Notes: generated from the sequence alone by a model not told the origin. A stretch of 64,000 nucleotides of DNA from Planktophila sp965267775 (GCA_965267775.1 OZ254140.1:372001-436000), one strand, 5' to 3'. Positions 24,364 through 33,244 are shown, counted from the first letter of the stretch. Numbers and translations: made by a program.

Positions 24364-25073
24364 GTAAGAAGAAGATCGAAGTACCCAATCACATCGCCGT
24401 AGTTATGGATGGCAATGGACGTTGGGCAAAGCAGCGCGGTCTTGCGCGTACCGCCGGACATGAAGCTGGCGAGAAGGTTCTCTTTGAGCTTGTGGAAGCT
24501 GCGATGGGATTTGGCGTAAAAGAGATGAGCGCTTACGCATTCTCTACTGAAAATTGGAAGCGCACCCCTGAAGAAGTGAAATTCTTGATGGGCTATAGCC
24601 GCGAATCACTTCGCAATCGTCGTGATCGCCTTCACGAACTTGGCGTCAAAGTGCAATGGGTGGGACGCCCGCAGCGACTATGGAAATCAGTAATTGATGA
24701 GCTGCAAGAAGCGGAAGAGCTCACCTCTAAGAATAGGAAGTTCACTTTAAATATGTGCGTTAACTACGGTGGCCGAGCAGAGATTGTCGATGCCGCTGCA
24801 GAGCTCGCTCGTGATGTAAAGCGCGGCAAGGTGAAGGCAGATTCGATTACAGAGAAGACTTTTGAGAAGTATCTCTACTCGCCAAAGATGAGCGATGTCG
24901 ATCTCTTCTTACGTTCTTCAGGAGAACAACGCACCAGCAACTTCTTGCCATGGCAGGCAACATATGCCGAATTTGTATTTATGGATGTGCTCTGGCCAGA
25001 TATGACGCCAGCACAATTGTGGAGAGCTATCGAAGAGTATTCAGAGCGTGATCGCCGATTTGGTAAAGCATAG
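24360..25073 (+). CDS. uppS: Isoprenyl (undecaprenyl-type) diphosphate synthase
   Basis: 237 residues of the cis-prenyltransferase family. The catalytic Asp is in VVMDGNGRWAKQRG, and the C-terminal FLRSSGEQRTSNFLPWQ and YAEFVF are diagnostic. It makes the long-chain polyprenyl diphosphate that carries cell-wall precursors. It is translationally coupled to recO and convergent with the ZIP gene. Confidence 0.93.
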   Translation: MSKKKIEVPNHIAVVMDGNGRWAKQRGLARTAGHEAGEKVLFELVEAAMGFGVKEMSAYAFSTENWKRTPEEVKFLMGYSRESLRNRRDRLHELGVKVQWVGRPQRLWKSVIDELQEAEELTSKNRKFTLNMCVNYGGRAEIVDAAAELARDVKRGKVKADSITEKTFEKYLYSPKMSDVDLFLRSSGEQRTSNFLPWQATYAEFVFMDVLWPDMTPAQLWRAIEEYSERDRRFGKA

Positions 25074-25110
25074 CGCCACCAAATTGATGGAGTAGCGGAA
25101 AAGCTTAATT

Positions 25111-25848
25111 TTAGCCGAGGGCGGCGACGATAACCCACATCACAATTACTCCCACAAAAGTTGCACCGAATGTCCAGCGACTTGAGTGGCGAGAGTGAGC
25201 CTCAGGCAAGATATGTGAGGTTGCAAGATAGATAAGGAATCCGCTGAAGAGCGCAAGATAGATTGACATCAAAGAATCGCTCAGCGCGAGGTAGGTTCCA
25301 AAAGTTGCGCCACCAATTCTGGCAACTGCATCAACCCCAAGAAGTGCATAAGAACGTGATGTCCAATGACCACTCTTAACCATTAAAGAAACCGTATTGA
25401 GTCCATCGCTAAATGCATGCACTAGAACTGCTAGAAATACTGCAAATCCAAGTTTCTTATCAATCTGAAATGCAACACCGAGGCCAACGCCATCGAGGAA
25501 TACATGTCCTCCCATAGCAATTGCACCCACTGCACCAGCAATGTTGTGGTGCTCATGATCATGGCCGTAATCGGATTCAGCAGGTTCGTGTGAACCGAAT
25601 AATCCTTCGACGACGTGAAGAGTGAGGAAACCAGCGAGAATAGCGACCGATACCGCCGGAACTCCAAACCAGGTGCTCTTATTCATCTCAAAGACTTCAG
25701 GCAAGAGATCAAATCCTACGAGACCGAGAAGAAGTCCAGCTGAAAGTCCTAGGACGAGATGGAAACGATCAGATGCGCGAAGAGCGATATAGCCACCGAG
25801 GGTGGTTGCAATCACTGTCACAGCAGCGAAGATGATGGCTAGATTCAT
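25111..25848 (-). CDS. ZIP family metal transporter
   Basis: 245 residues with about eight helices. A His-rich loop (DYGHDHEHHN) lies between helices 3 and 4, and the metal-transport helices carry HVFLDGVGLG and VHAFSDGLNT. ZIP proteins bring Zn2+ or other divalent metals into the cytoplasm. Its start codon is only 29 bases from that of the divergent monooxygenase-like gene. Confidence 0.85.
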   Translation of the reverse strand: MNLAIIFAAVTVIATTLGGYIALRASDRFHLVLGLSAGLLLGLVGFDLLPEVFEMNKSTWFGVPAVSVAILAGFLTLHVVEGLFGSHEPAESDYGHDHEHHNIAGAVGAIAMGGHVFLDGVGLGVAFQIDKKLGFAVFLAVLVHAFSDGLNTVSLMVKSGHWTSRSYALLGVDAVARIGGATFGTYLALSDSLMSIYLALFSGFLIYLATSHILPEAHSRHSSRWTFGATFVGVIVMWVIVAALG

Positions 25849-25854
25849 AGGCTA

Positions 25855-25860
25855 ATCATA
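25855..25860 (-). promoter_or_regulatory. -10 box of the ZIP transporter gene
   Basis: TATGAT, then TAGCCT, then ATG on the minus strand. Confidence 0.5.
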
Positions 25861-25865
25861 AGCGT

Positions 25866-25871
25866 TAGGCT
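25866..25871 (+). promoter_or_regulatory. -10 box of the ABM-domain gene
   Basis: TAGGCT, then AATCAC, then the ATG at 25878. It overlaps the space needed by the opposite-facing ZIP promoter. Confidence 0.5.
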
Positions 25872-25877
25872 AATCAC

Positions 25878-26165
25878 ATGATTGCCATTGCTCGTTTTCA
25901 AGTTCCGATAGCCCAGAGCGCAGAATTTCGTGCTCAAATCGAGCGCGCACTTGAGGTTTTCTCTGAGCGCGAAGGATTTATCTCCGGTGATTATGGGCAG
26001 AACCTTGACGAGAATGAACTCTGGACCCTCGTGACGCATTGGAAAAATGTCGGCTCTTATCGTAGGTCGCTCAGTTCCACTCAAGTAAAGATGGAAGTGG
26101 TACCACTCTTAGCTACTGCAATCGATGAACCAGGAGCATACGAGCGTAGTATTTTTGATGCATGA
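25878..26165 (+). CDS. ABM (antibiotic biosynthesis monooxygenase-like) domain protein
   Basis: 95 residues of the dimeric alpha/beta ferredoxin-like ABM fold: an initial strand (MIAIARFQV), a helix with FRAQIERALEVF, then GFISGDYGQNLDE and LVTHWKNVGSYRRSL, which is the typical Trp-containing third strand. The family includes heme-degrading and quinol monooxygenases as well as proteins of unknown role. It overlaps the next gene by four bases. Confidence 0.7.
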   Translation: MIAIARFQVPIAQSAEFRAQIERALEVFSEREGFISGDYGQNLDENELWTLVTHWKNVGSYRRSLSSTQVKMEVVPLLATAIDEPGAYERSIFDA

Positions 26166-26617
26166 AGATTACAAAGTTTTCTCTCATCCTCACAGCGGCT
26201 CTCGTTCTTTCATCCACTCCACTTGCTCATGCCGAAGATGTAACAGTTGATCGAGCAACTCGAGTCGAGCAGATTAAGAGTCGTTGGAACCCAATCTTCG
26301 ATCAGCAATATGCGCAATTGACTGCACTTGCACCAAAGGCAAAGTTAGATGCCAAGTTATATAAAGATTACAAATTCCTCCTCGATGATTTTCTCCATGT
26401 ACGAAGCGTTATCGATGCAGCTCTCTCAAGTTCCACCAGTGATGTCGAAGCTGCAAACGCTTATGCAGAAGAGGAGACCGGAGAGTTCATGATGTCGATT
26501 CCAACATTTGCCAACCAGGTAGGGAAAATCAAGGTCATTACCTGCCTCAAGGGCAAGATCTCCAAGAAAGTCACTGGCCTTACGCCTAAATGTCCTGCGG
26601 GTTATAAGAAGAAGTAG
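26162..26617 (+). CDS. Small secreted protein with C-terminal Cys/Lys tail
   Basis: 151 residues: Sec signal peptide (cleavage near AHA, about 24), a helical middle, and a C-terminal tail KVITCLKGKISKKVTGL followed by a CPAGYKKK end. The tail has two Cys and ends in three Lys. I recall similar tails at the ends of other secreted freshwater actinobacterial proteins, which would make it a shared surface-binding module, but this is from memory. It is coupled to the ABM gene by overlap. Confidence 0.6.
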   Translation: MKITKFSLILTAALVLSSTPLAHAEDVTVDRATRVEQIKSRWNPIFDQQYAQLTALAPKAKLDAKLYKDYKFLLDDFLHVRSVIDAALSSSTSDVEAANAYAEEETGEFMMSIPTFANQVGKIKVITCLKGKISKKVTGLTPKCPAGYKKK

Positions 26618-26661
26618 TCCTTAGGCTAAACTTCATCCACGTTCACTCAATAGTTCACCTA

Positions 26662-26740
26662 TTAAGAGAGCGCCGACAGCCAGCCGGAGCAACACCTGCG
26701 ATTCTCCGGTTGTAACTCAAAGACCGGATGGAGTCCAAGA
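26662..26740 (+). promoter_or_regulatory. glyS leader able to mask or expose the Shine-Dalgarno
   Basis: CCGGAG (26684-26689) can pair with CTCCGG (26704-26709). Alternatively CTCCGGT (26704-26710) pairs with ACC of ACCGG (26723-26727) and with GGAG (26730-26733). That GGAG is the Shine-Dalgarno, seven bases before the ATG. The two hairpins exclude each other, so the leader can switch translation on or off. GAGAG, GGAGCAAC and TCTC loosely recall the core of a glycine aptamer; T-box sequences are not present. Confidence 0.5.
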
Positions 26741-28120
26741 ATGGCCGTAGATCGCCTAGAAAATATCGTGTCCCTATCAAAGCGTCGCGGCTTTGTCTTT
26801 CCTTCATCTGAGATTTATGGCGGCTTGCGCGCTTCTTGGGATTACGGACCCCTCGGCGTTGAGGTGAAGAACAACGTCAAGCGCCAATGGTGGAAATCAA
26901 TGGTTATGGGACGTGAAGATGTAGTTGGTCTCGACTCATCAGTGATCTTGGCTCGTGAAGTCTGGGAAGCATCTGGACACGTTGCAACATTTAGCGATCC
27001 GCTCACCGAATGTACTGCTTGCCATAAGCGCTACCGCGCAGATCACCTCGAAGAACAATATGAGGCAAAGCATAAGAAGAAGCTTGAATCACTGACAGAG
27101 ATGAACTGCCCTGCATGCGGAAACAAGGGACAGTTCACAACACCAAAGCAATTTTCAGGTCTGCTCAAGACTTTCCTCGGCCCAGTCGAAGATGAATCAG
27201 GCCTTGCCTATCTTCGTCCAGAGACCGCACAGGGAATCTTTATCAACTTCGATCAGGTGATGACTACATCGCGTAAGAAGCCACCATTTGGTATTGGCCA
27301 GATCGGAAAGTCATTCCGTAACGAAATCACTCCAGGAAACTTTATCTTCCGTACTCGCGAATTCGAGCAGATGGAGATGGAGTTCTTCGTTGTTCCGGGA
27401 ACAGATGAAGATTGGCATAAGTATTGGATTGAGACTCGCCTGAATTGGTATAAGGATCTCGGAATCAATCCAGAGCGCCTACGTTTATTTGAGCACCCTA
27501 AAGAGAAGTTATCGCACTACTCAAAGGGCACAACAGATATCGAATATAAATTTGAATTTAACGGAACCGAATGGGGCGAGCTCGAAGGTATTGCTAACCG
27601 CACAGACTTCGACCTTAAGGCCCACTCTGCAGCATCAGGTAAGGATCTCTCTTACTTTGATCAAGAGAAGAATGAGCGCTGGACACCGTTTGTTATCGAG
27701 CCTGCAGCTGGAGTAGACCGCTGCGCACTCACATTCATGATGGATGCATATACAGAGGATGAAGCGCCTAACTCAAAGGGTGAGATGGAGAAGCGTGCCG
27801 TGATGAAGTTCGATCACCGTATCGCACCTGTGAAGGCTGCAGTTCTCCCACTTTCACGTAACGCTGATCTTTCTCCGAAGGCGCGCGATCTTGCAGCTGC
27901 CTTGCGTAAGAACTGGAATATCGACTTCGATGATTCAGGTGCAATCGGTCGACGCTACCGTCGCCAAGATGAGATTGGTACTCCTTACTGCATCACAGTT
28001 GACTTCGAGACTCTCGATGACAATGCAGTGACAATTCGCGATCGCGACACAATGGAGCAAGAGCGCATCTCAATCGATCAGGTTGAATCATGGCTCGCAC
28101 CAAAGCTTCTCGGTTGCTAG
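26741..28120 (+). CDS. glyS: Glycyl-tRNA synthetase (single-chain type)
   Basis: 459 residues, the dimeric alpha2-type enzyme used by actinobacteria. It charges tRNA-Gly. Class II motifs are seen in YGPLGVEVKNNVKRQWW, in the motif 2 region FRNEITPGNFIFRTREFEQ, and in the terminal AAGVDRCALTFM. A zinc-binding insert has CTACHKR and CPACG. The C-terminal anticodon domain begins near APVKAAVLPLS. The 124-base leader suggests post-transcriptional control. Confidence 0.95.
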   Translation: MAVDRLENIVSLSKRRGFVFPSSEIYGGLRASWDYGPLGVEVKNNVKRQWWKSMVMGREDVVGLDSSVILAREVWEASGHVATFSDPLTECTACHKRYRADHLEEQYEAKHKKKLESLTEMNCPACGNKGQFTTPKQFSGLLKTFLGPVEDESGLAYLRPETAQGIFINFDQVMTTSRKKPPFGIGQIGKSFRNEITPGNFIFRTREFEQMEMEFFVVPGTDEDWHKYWIETRLNWYKDLGINPERLRLFEHPKEKLSHYSKGTTDIEYKFEFNGTEWGELEGIANRTDFDLKAHSAASGKDLSYFDQEKNERWTPFVIEPAAGVDRCALTFMMDAYTEDEAPNSKGEMEKRAVMKFDHRIAPVKAAVLPLSRNADLSPKARDLAAALRKNWNIDFDDSGAIGRRYRRQDEIGTPYCITVDFETLDDNAVTIRDRDTMEQERISIDQVESWLAPKLLGC

Positions 28121-28135
28121 AACTTAAGTAACCAA

Positions 28136-29278
28136 TTGCTCAATCCACTCGCACTTCCGCTTCGGGACGGAGTACATCAGGTAGATCCACCTGTTGTACT
28201 CGCTCCGATGGCAGGAATTACCAACGCTCCATTTCGCATGCTCTGTCGCGAACAAGGCGCTGGTCTATTTGTCTCTGAGATGGTGACGGCACGCGCACTA
28301 CTTGAACGAGTTCCAGAGACTCTGCGAATGATTGAACCAGGTGCTGGCGAATGGCCACGATCAGTGCAGCTCTACAGCGTTGACCCGCACCATATGTCAG
28401 AAGCTGTGAAGATGATTGGCCGCGAAAATTTAGCCGACCATATCGATATGAACTTTGGTTGCCCAGTTCCAAAGGTGACACGTAAAGGCGGGGGAGCGGC
28501 CCTTCCATATAAGCGCAATCTCTTTAGCGCAATTGTTAAAGGCGCAGTTGAAGCGGCGAAGCCATTTGGAATCCCAGTAACTGTAAAGATGCGCATCGGT
28601 ATCGATACAGATCACCACACATATTTAGAAGCAGCAAAATCAGCGGCAGATGCAGGCGTTGCCTGGGTCGCACTCCATGCGCGCACAGCAGAACAGATGT
28701 ATGAAGGCAAGGCAGATTGGTCTGCGATTGCAAACCTTGTTGAACACCTGAAGCCAACAGGTGTACCTGTGCTTGGTAATGGGGATATTTGGACCGGTGC
28801 CGATGCAGTAGAGATGGTGAGGCAGACAAACTGTGCCGGCGTTGTTGTAGGTCGTGGATGTCTCGGACGCCCTTGGCTCTTTGCCGATCTCGTTGCAGCT
28901 CTTCAAGGAAGCCAATCACCTGTGCAGCCAACGCTCTTTGAAGTCCGTGAAGTCATGTTCCGTCACGGAGAACTCATTGTTGATTACTTTGAATCTGAGA
29001 TTCGAGGTTGTCGCGATTTACGTAAACATATGGCTTGGTATCTCAAGGGCTTCCGCGTTCCGAGCGAGCTACGTCGTCAATTTGGAATGGTCTCTTCCCT
29101 CGAAGAACTCCGCTCGCTGCTCAATCAATTAGAAGATCAGCCATATCCAGTTGATGTTGCAGAGAAGCCACGTGGCAGAACGAGCCATGGTCGCACGCCC
29201 ACACTTCCTGATGGATGGCTTAAAGATCCAGATGAGATGATCCACCTTGAATCAGAAGATATGTTCTCGGGCGGCTAA
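28136..29278 (+). CDS. dusB: tRNA-dihydrouridine synthase (DusB-like)
   Basis: 380 residues. Reduces uridines in the tRNA D-loop using FMN. The FMN barrel has VLAPMAGITNAPFRML, MNFGCPVPKV with the catalytic Cys, and GNGDIW. The TTG start at 28136 gives a normal N-terminus and lies 15 bases after glyS; no other in-frame start is as well placed. The C-terminal extension (FRVPSELRRQFG onward) is normal for actinobacterial members. Its stop overlaps the next ATG by one base. Confidence 0.9.
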   Translation: MLNPLALPLRDGVHQVDPPVVLAPMAGITNAPFRMLCREQGAGLFVSEMVTARALLERVPETLRMIEPGAGEWPRSVQLYSVDPHHMSEAVKMIGRENLADHIDMNFGCPVPKVTRKGGGAALPYKRNLFSAIVKGAVEAAKPFGIPVTVKMRIGIDTDHHTYLEAAKSAADAGVAWVALHARTAEQMYEGKADWSAIANLVEHLKPTGVPVLGNGDIWTGADAVEMVRQTNCAGVVVGRGCLGRPWLFADLVAALQGSQSPVQPTLFEVREVMFRHGELIVDYFESEIRGCRDLRKHMAWYLKGFRVPSELRRQFGMVSSLEELRSLLNQLEDQPYPVDVAEKPRGRTSHGRTPTLPDGWLKDPDEMIHLESEDMFSGG

Positions 29279-29922
29279 TGTTTAAATTAATTCGCCGAAT
29301 CATTACGCTACTCATCACCTTAGTGATTGCAATCCCTGGCTATGCGCTATTTGTAACCTGGAACGCCGCACACAATCCGACGATTCGTACCGGTCAGGTA
29401 ATCCTTGTTCCAGGTGCAGCTCAATTCAATGGCGCACCTGGTGATGTATTACTTGCACGTTTGCAAGAGGCGAAGCGACTTTATTCAGCAGGGCTTGCTC
29501 CAATAATTATTACAGTTGGTTCTGGTGCACCTGGCGATCGCACAACAGAGGCTGCAGCCGGTGCATACTGGCTTCGTCATAATGGCGTAAAGCGTTCTGC
29601 AATTATCACTATTCCAACTGGTCGCGATACACGCACTCAGACAATTGCCTATGTTGCAGAGATGAAGAAGCGAGCGCTCTCAGATGTCATCATCGCAACC
29701 GATCCGTATCACTGCAATCGTGCAATCACTATGGCCGAAGATTTGGGCGCAACAGCCTCATGCTCTCCTGTGCAAGAAGGCCCTAATTCATTGAAGAATT
29801 CACGGTTACGCTACTTAGCTCGTGAGGCCGGGGCATATCTTGCCTACATCACCCTCGGCCGCCGTGGAATCAATATCAGTGACCATCTTCCCAATAACGC
29901 TATAAAGATGCAGGGCTTATAA
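29278..29922 (+). CDS. YdcF/SanA-like DUF218 membrane protein
   Basis: 214 residues with one N-terminal transmembrane segment (about 8-28) and a DUF218 domain (QVILVPGAAQFNG, GVKRSAIITIPTGRDTRTQT, IIATDPYHCNRA). Proteins of this family are linked to envelope integrity and vancomycin resistance, but their reaction is uncertain. It is part of the dusB-dgt-dnaG run. Confidence 0.75.
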   Translation: MFKLIRRIITLLITLVIAIPGYALFVTWNAAHNPTIRTGQVILVPGAAQFNGAPGDVLLARLQEAKRLYSAGLAPIIITVGSGAPGDRTTEAAAGAYWLRHNGVKRSAIITIPTGRDTRTQTIAYVAEMKKRALSDVIIATDPYHCNRAITMAEDLGATASCSPVQEGPNSLKNSRLRYLAREAGAYLAYITLGRRGINISDHLPNNAIKMQGL

Positions 29923-29925
29923 GGT
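29920..29925 (+). promoter_or_regulatory. TAAGGT box before dgt
   Basis: TAAGGT, six bases, then ATG. The TAA is also the stop of the upstream gene. AAGG could instead act as a weak Shine-Dalgarno. Confidence 0.35.
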
Positions 29926-29931
29926 ACGACT

Positions 29932-31179
29932 ATGAGCAGTGAAGTGCAGGGGTATTCATCGAGCGACCAGGATCGCTTCCTTGACGAACCCGCAAAGCGT
30001 GCCGGCCGTACCGAATTTATGCGAGATCGCGCAAGAGTAATTCACTCAGCTGCTCTCCGACGTCTGGCAGCAAAGACACAAGTAGCAGTGCCTTGGGAGA
30101 ATGATTTCCAACGCACACGCTTATCTCACTCACTCGAGTGCGCACAGATTGGTCGCGAACTCGGCGAATCTCTAGGCGCAGATCCAGATTTACTTGAGAC
30201 CGCATGTCTCTCACATGATTTAGGCCATCCGCCGTTCGGTCACAATGGCGAAGAGGCTCTAGCTGAAGTTGCGAAAGATTGTGGTGGCTTTGAAGGCAAT
30301 GCTCAGAGCTTTAGGTTATTAACACGCATCGAGGCAAAGACTGTCGATAGCAATGGAAAGAGCGTTGGACTTAATCTGACCCGCGCCTCTCTTGATGCTG
30401 CAACTAAATACCCGTGGAGCAATCAAGTTAATCCACGGAAATTCGGTGTCTATGCAGATGACGTTGAGATCTTTAATTGGATGCGCCAAGGTGCACCTGA
30501 GGGTCGCAAATGTATCGAAGCACAAATCATGGATTGGTCAGATGATTGCGCGTATTCAGTGCATGATCTTGAAGATGCGATATTTGCCGGTCAGGTGACA
30601 GTCAATGATTTTGAACGCGACTTCGATGTTCTCTATTCAGTGATGACTACTGATTACAAGAGTGATTCAACGAAAGATGAGGCAGCAGCGGCCCTTGAGC
30701 GTCTCGCCTCGCTCTCATGTTGGCCACGCGGATTTGATCGCACGCATAGATCGCTCGCACGTTTGAAAGATACGACATCACAACTTATTGGACGTTTTGT
30801 ATTAGCTGCCGAGAAAGAGACTCGCGCAATTCATGGCGATGGTCCGCTCTCGCGCTACAACGCTAATTTAGTTATCCCACGCGAATCGGTAATCGAAGTC
30901 GACTTCCTCAAGGCAGTTGCTGGCCATTACCTCATCAATGCAGCTGCATCACAAGAACGCTATGAGAAGCAACAGATTGTGATTCGCGAACTCGTTGAGA
31001 TGCTCTATGCAAAGGCGCCCCTCGAACTCGACCCCATCTTTGAAGATGATTGGAAGCGAGCCAGCAACGATTCAGAGCGCCTGCGTGTAGTCATCGACCA
31101 GATCGCGAGCCTGACAGACCCCGGCGCATATGCCCTCCACGCTCATTTAAGTGGAGCAATTTCTGGAAAGCGCAGTTAA
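29932..31179 (+). CDS. dgt: dGTP triphosphohydrolase-like protein
   Basis: 415 residues with an HD metal domain: TRLSHSLECAQIGRELG, then SHDLGHPPFGHNGE, and later DDCAYSVHDLEDA. It hydrolyses deoxynucleoside triphosphates to nucleoside and triphosphate, controlling DNA precursor pools. Neighbouring dnaG, nine bases downstream, is the standard partner in actinobacterial genomes. Confidence 0.92.
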   Translation: MSSEVQGYSSSDQDRFLDEPAKRAGRTEFMRDRARVIHSAALRRLAAKTQVAVPWENDFQRTRLSHSLECAQIGRELGESLGADPDLLETACLSHDLGHPPFGHNGEEALAEVAKDCGGFEGNAQSFRLLTRIEAKTVDSNGKSVGLNLTRASLDAATKYPWSNQVNPRKFGVYADDVEIFNWMRQGAPEGRKCIEAQIMDWSDDCAYSVHDLEDAIFAGQVTVNDFERDFDVLYSVMTTDYKSDSTKDEAAAALERLASLSCWPRGFDRTHRSLARLKDTTSQLIGRFVLAAEKETRAIHGDGPLSRYNANLVIPRESVIEVDFLKAVAGHYLINAAASQERYEKQQIVIRELVEMLYAKAPLELDPIFEDDWKRASNDSERLRVVIDQIASLTDPGAYALHAHLSGAISGKRS

Positions 31180-31182
31180 GGT
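31177..31182 (+). promoter_or_regulatory. TAAGGT box before dnaG
   Basis: TAAGGT, six bases, then ATG, overlapping the dgt stop; identical to the box before dgt. AAGG may act as a Shine-Dalgarno. Confidence 0.35.
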
Positions 31183-31188
31183 AGCAAC

Positions 31189-33042
31189 ATGAGCGGTCGC
31201 ATTAGAGATGAGGATGTCCAGTACATCCGCGAACGTGCGCCAATCGACGAGGTCGTTGGAGATTATGTTCAACTCAAGAACGCCGGTGGAGGACAGAAGA
31301 AGGGCCTCTGCCCCTTTCATGATGAGAAGTCACCCTCATTTCACGTAACACCAAGTAAGGGTTACTTCCACTGCTTCGGCTGCCAGACTGGCGGAGATGT
31401 CATCGCATTCTTGATGAAGATCGATCACCTCTCATTTACAGAGACCATCGAGCGCCTTGCGGATCGCATGGGTTACACACTTCGCTATGAAGAGTATGCA
31501 GGTGGACAGAAAGCTCCAGTAGGAAATCGTTCACGCCTTGTCGCAGCACATGTCGAAGCGGCAAAATTCTTCCAACACCTACTCAATACATCTCCTGATG
31601 CCGCAGTGGGCCGTGAGCTCTTAACAAAGCGTGGCTTTGATCGCGCTGCATGTGAGGCCTTCGGTGTTGGTTATGCACCGAATGGTTGGGATGTACTAAC
31701 AAAGCATCTTCGCGCCTTGAACTTCACCATTGATGAACTTGAGCTCGCTGGTCTTTCAAAGATGGGTGAACGCGGCCCTATCGATAAGTTCCGCAATCGT
31801 CTGGTCTGGCCAATTAAAGATATAACCGGTGATGTTGTTGGTTTCGGAGCTCGTAAGCTTGCAAGTGATGAAGAAGATCAAGGCCCGAAGTACCTCAATA
31901 CCTCGGAGACTCCTATTTATAAGAAGAGCCAAGTTCTCTATGGCCTCGATATGGCGAAGAAAGAGATCGCAAAGAAGCGCCAAGTAGTCGTTGTTGAGGG
32001 CTATACAGATGTCATGGCCTGTCACTTAGCCGGAATTACTACAGCAGTTGCAACATGTGGAACCGCATTTGGTGCAGACCATATTCGCATTATTCGACGT
32101 CTCTTGATGGATGATGATGCATTCCGCGGTGAAGTGATCTTCACCTTCGACGGTGATGCAGCAGGACAGAAAGCTGCAATGCGCGCCTTCAATGAGGATC
32201 AAAAGTTTGTGACTCAAACATTCGTGGCAGTTGAGCCTGATGGCCTTGATCCATGCGATCTACGTCAGCATCAAGGAGATTTGGCGCTTCGCGATCTCAT
32301 CGCGCGACGTATTCCACTCTTCGAATTTGCTATCAAGACAGAGCTGAAGCAACATAACCTCAATACTGCAGAAGGTCGCGTCAATGCCCTTAATGCAACA
32401 GCGCCACTCGTTGCTCAGATTCGCGATAAATCTCTCCGCCCGGAATACACACGTCTTCTTGCTGGGTGGCTCGGCGTTGAAGTTGAGATTGTTTCTCGCG
32501 CAGTTGCTCAAGGTGCACGAAATATTCCTGCACAACAGAGCAGCAATGAAACTCATGGAGATGAAGCGCAGAGCGATCACTCATGGCGTCCTGATCCACT
32601 TGAGCCAACTCTGATGCTCGAACGAGAAGTTCTCAAAGCCCGAGTTCAACTTCCAGCCCTCATGACTGCGTGGACATCTATTGAAGATGGTTCATTTACT
32701 CATCCGGCATATAAAGCCCTCGCTGCAACAATTAATTCACTTGGCGCTACTCGCGCATTTACTACTGAAGAGATTGCAGACCCTCAGATGAAGGCGCTCT
32801 TCACTGAATTATCAGTAGAGCCACTTCGCGCCGAAGGTGAAGTAACGGAGCGATACGTTGCAAGTATCGTCGCACGACTTCGCGAAGTCGGAATCAGCAG
32901 AGCGATTGCAGATCTCAAATCCCGCCTTCAGCGACTCAATCCCGTTGAAAATGGGGATGAATACAACGCCGCCTTCGCCCAATTGGTGGCCCTCGAAAGC
33001 GCCCGCCGGACCCTGCATGAATTGGCGGTCGGCAGCCTTTAA
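31189..33042 (+). CDS. dnaG: DNA primase
   Basis: 617 residues. Makes RNA primers at the replication fork. The N-terminal CHC2 zinc finger is CPFHDEKSPSFHV...FHCFGC; the core has the Toprim motifs VVVEGYTDVMA and FTFDGDAAGQKA. The C-terminal third is the DnaB-helicase-binding region and is less conserved. It is the last gene before tRNA-Asn. Confidence 0.95.
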   Translation: MSGRIRDEDVQYIRERAPIDEVVGDYVQLKNAGGGQKKGLCPFHDEKSPSFHVTPSKGYFHCFGCQTGGDVIAFLMKIDHLSFTETIERLADRMGYTLRYEEYAGGQKAPVGNRSRLVAAHVEAAKFFQHLLNTSPDAAVGRELLTKRGFDRAACEAFGVGYAPNGWDVLTKHLRALNFTIDELELAGLSKMGERGPIDKFRNRLVWPIKDITGDVVGFGARKLASDEEDQGPKYLNTSETPIYKKSQVLYGLDMAKKEIAKKRQVVVVEGYTDVMACHLAGITTAVATCGTAFGADHIRIIRRLLMDDDAFRGEVIFTFDGDAAGQKAAMRAFNEDQKFVTQTFVAVEPDGLDPCDLRQHQGDLALRDLIARRIPLFEFAIKTELKQHNLNTAEGRVNALNATAPLVAQIRDKSLRPEYTRLLAGWLGVEVEIVSRAVAQGARNIPAQQSSNETHGDEAQSDHSWRPDPLEPTLMLEREVLKARVQLPALMTAWTSIEDGSFTHPAYKALAATINSLGATRAFTTEEIADPQMKALFTELSVEPLRAEGEVTERYVASIVARLREVGISRAIADLKSRLQRLNPVENGDEYNAAFAQLVALESARRTLHELAVGSL

Positions 33043-33093
33043 TTTTGTCGCCCTCCCAGGCGTGCGATAGAGTGCCACCTCGCAAGACGTTAA

Positions 33094-33165
33094 TCCCCGA
33101 TAGCTCAACGGCAGAGCAGTCGACTGTTAATCGACAGGTTCTTGGTTCGAATCCAAGTCGGGGAG
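33094..33165 (+). tRNA. tRNA-Asn (GTT)
   Basis: Acceptor TCCCCGA pairs with TCGGGGA, discriminator G. The D arm is GCTC...GAGC, the anticodon stem is GTCGA/TCGAC with loop CTGTTAA (anticodon GTT), and the T arm is CTTGG TTCGAAT CCAAG. CCA is not encoded. Confidence 0.97.
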
Positions 33166-33167
33166 CT

Positions 33168-33213
33168 TCACCTTTTAGCCCTCAACTCAAGGCTAAAGAA
33201 GCTCTAAAAGTGA
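33168..33213 (+). repeat. Inverted repeat after tRNA-Asn
   Basis: TCACCTTTTAG can pair with CTAAAAGTGA, and alternatively TTTAGCC with GGCTAAA. There is no following T-tract; it may be a processing or weak termination signal of the tRNA transcript. Confidence 0.35.
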
Positions 33214-33244
33214 TAACAGGAAAATCTCAGGTTCCTCGGGCAGT

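Noticed and set aside
26618..26740. T-box riboswitch upstream of glyS
   Set aside because: No T-box consensus sequence, specifier stem or antiterminator is visible and the leader is too short.
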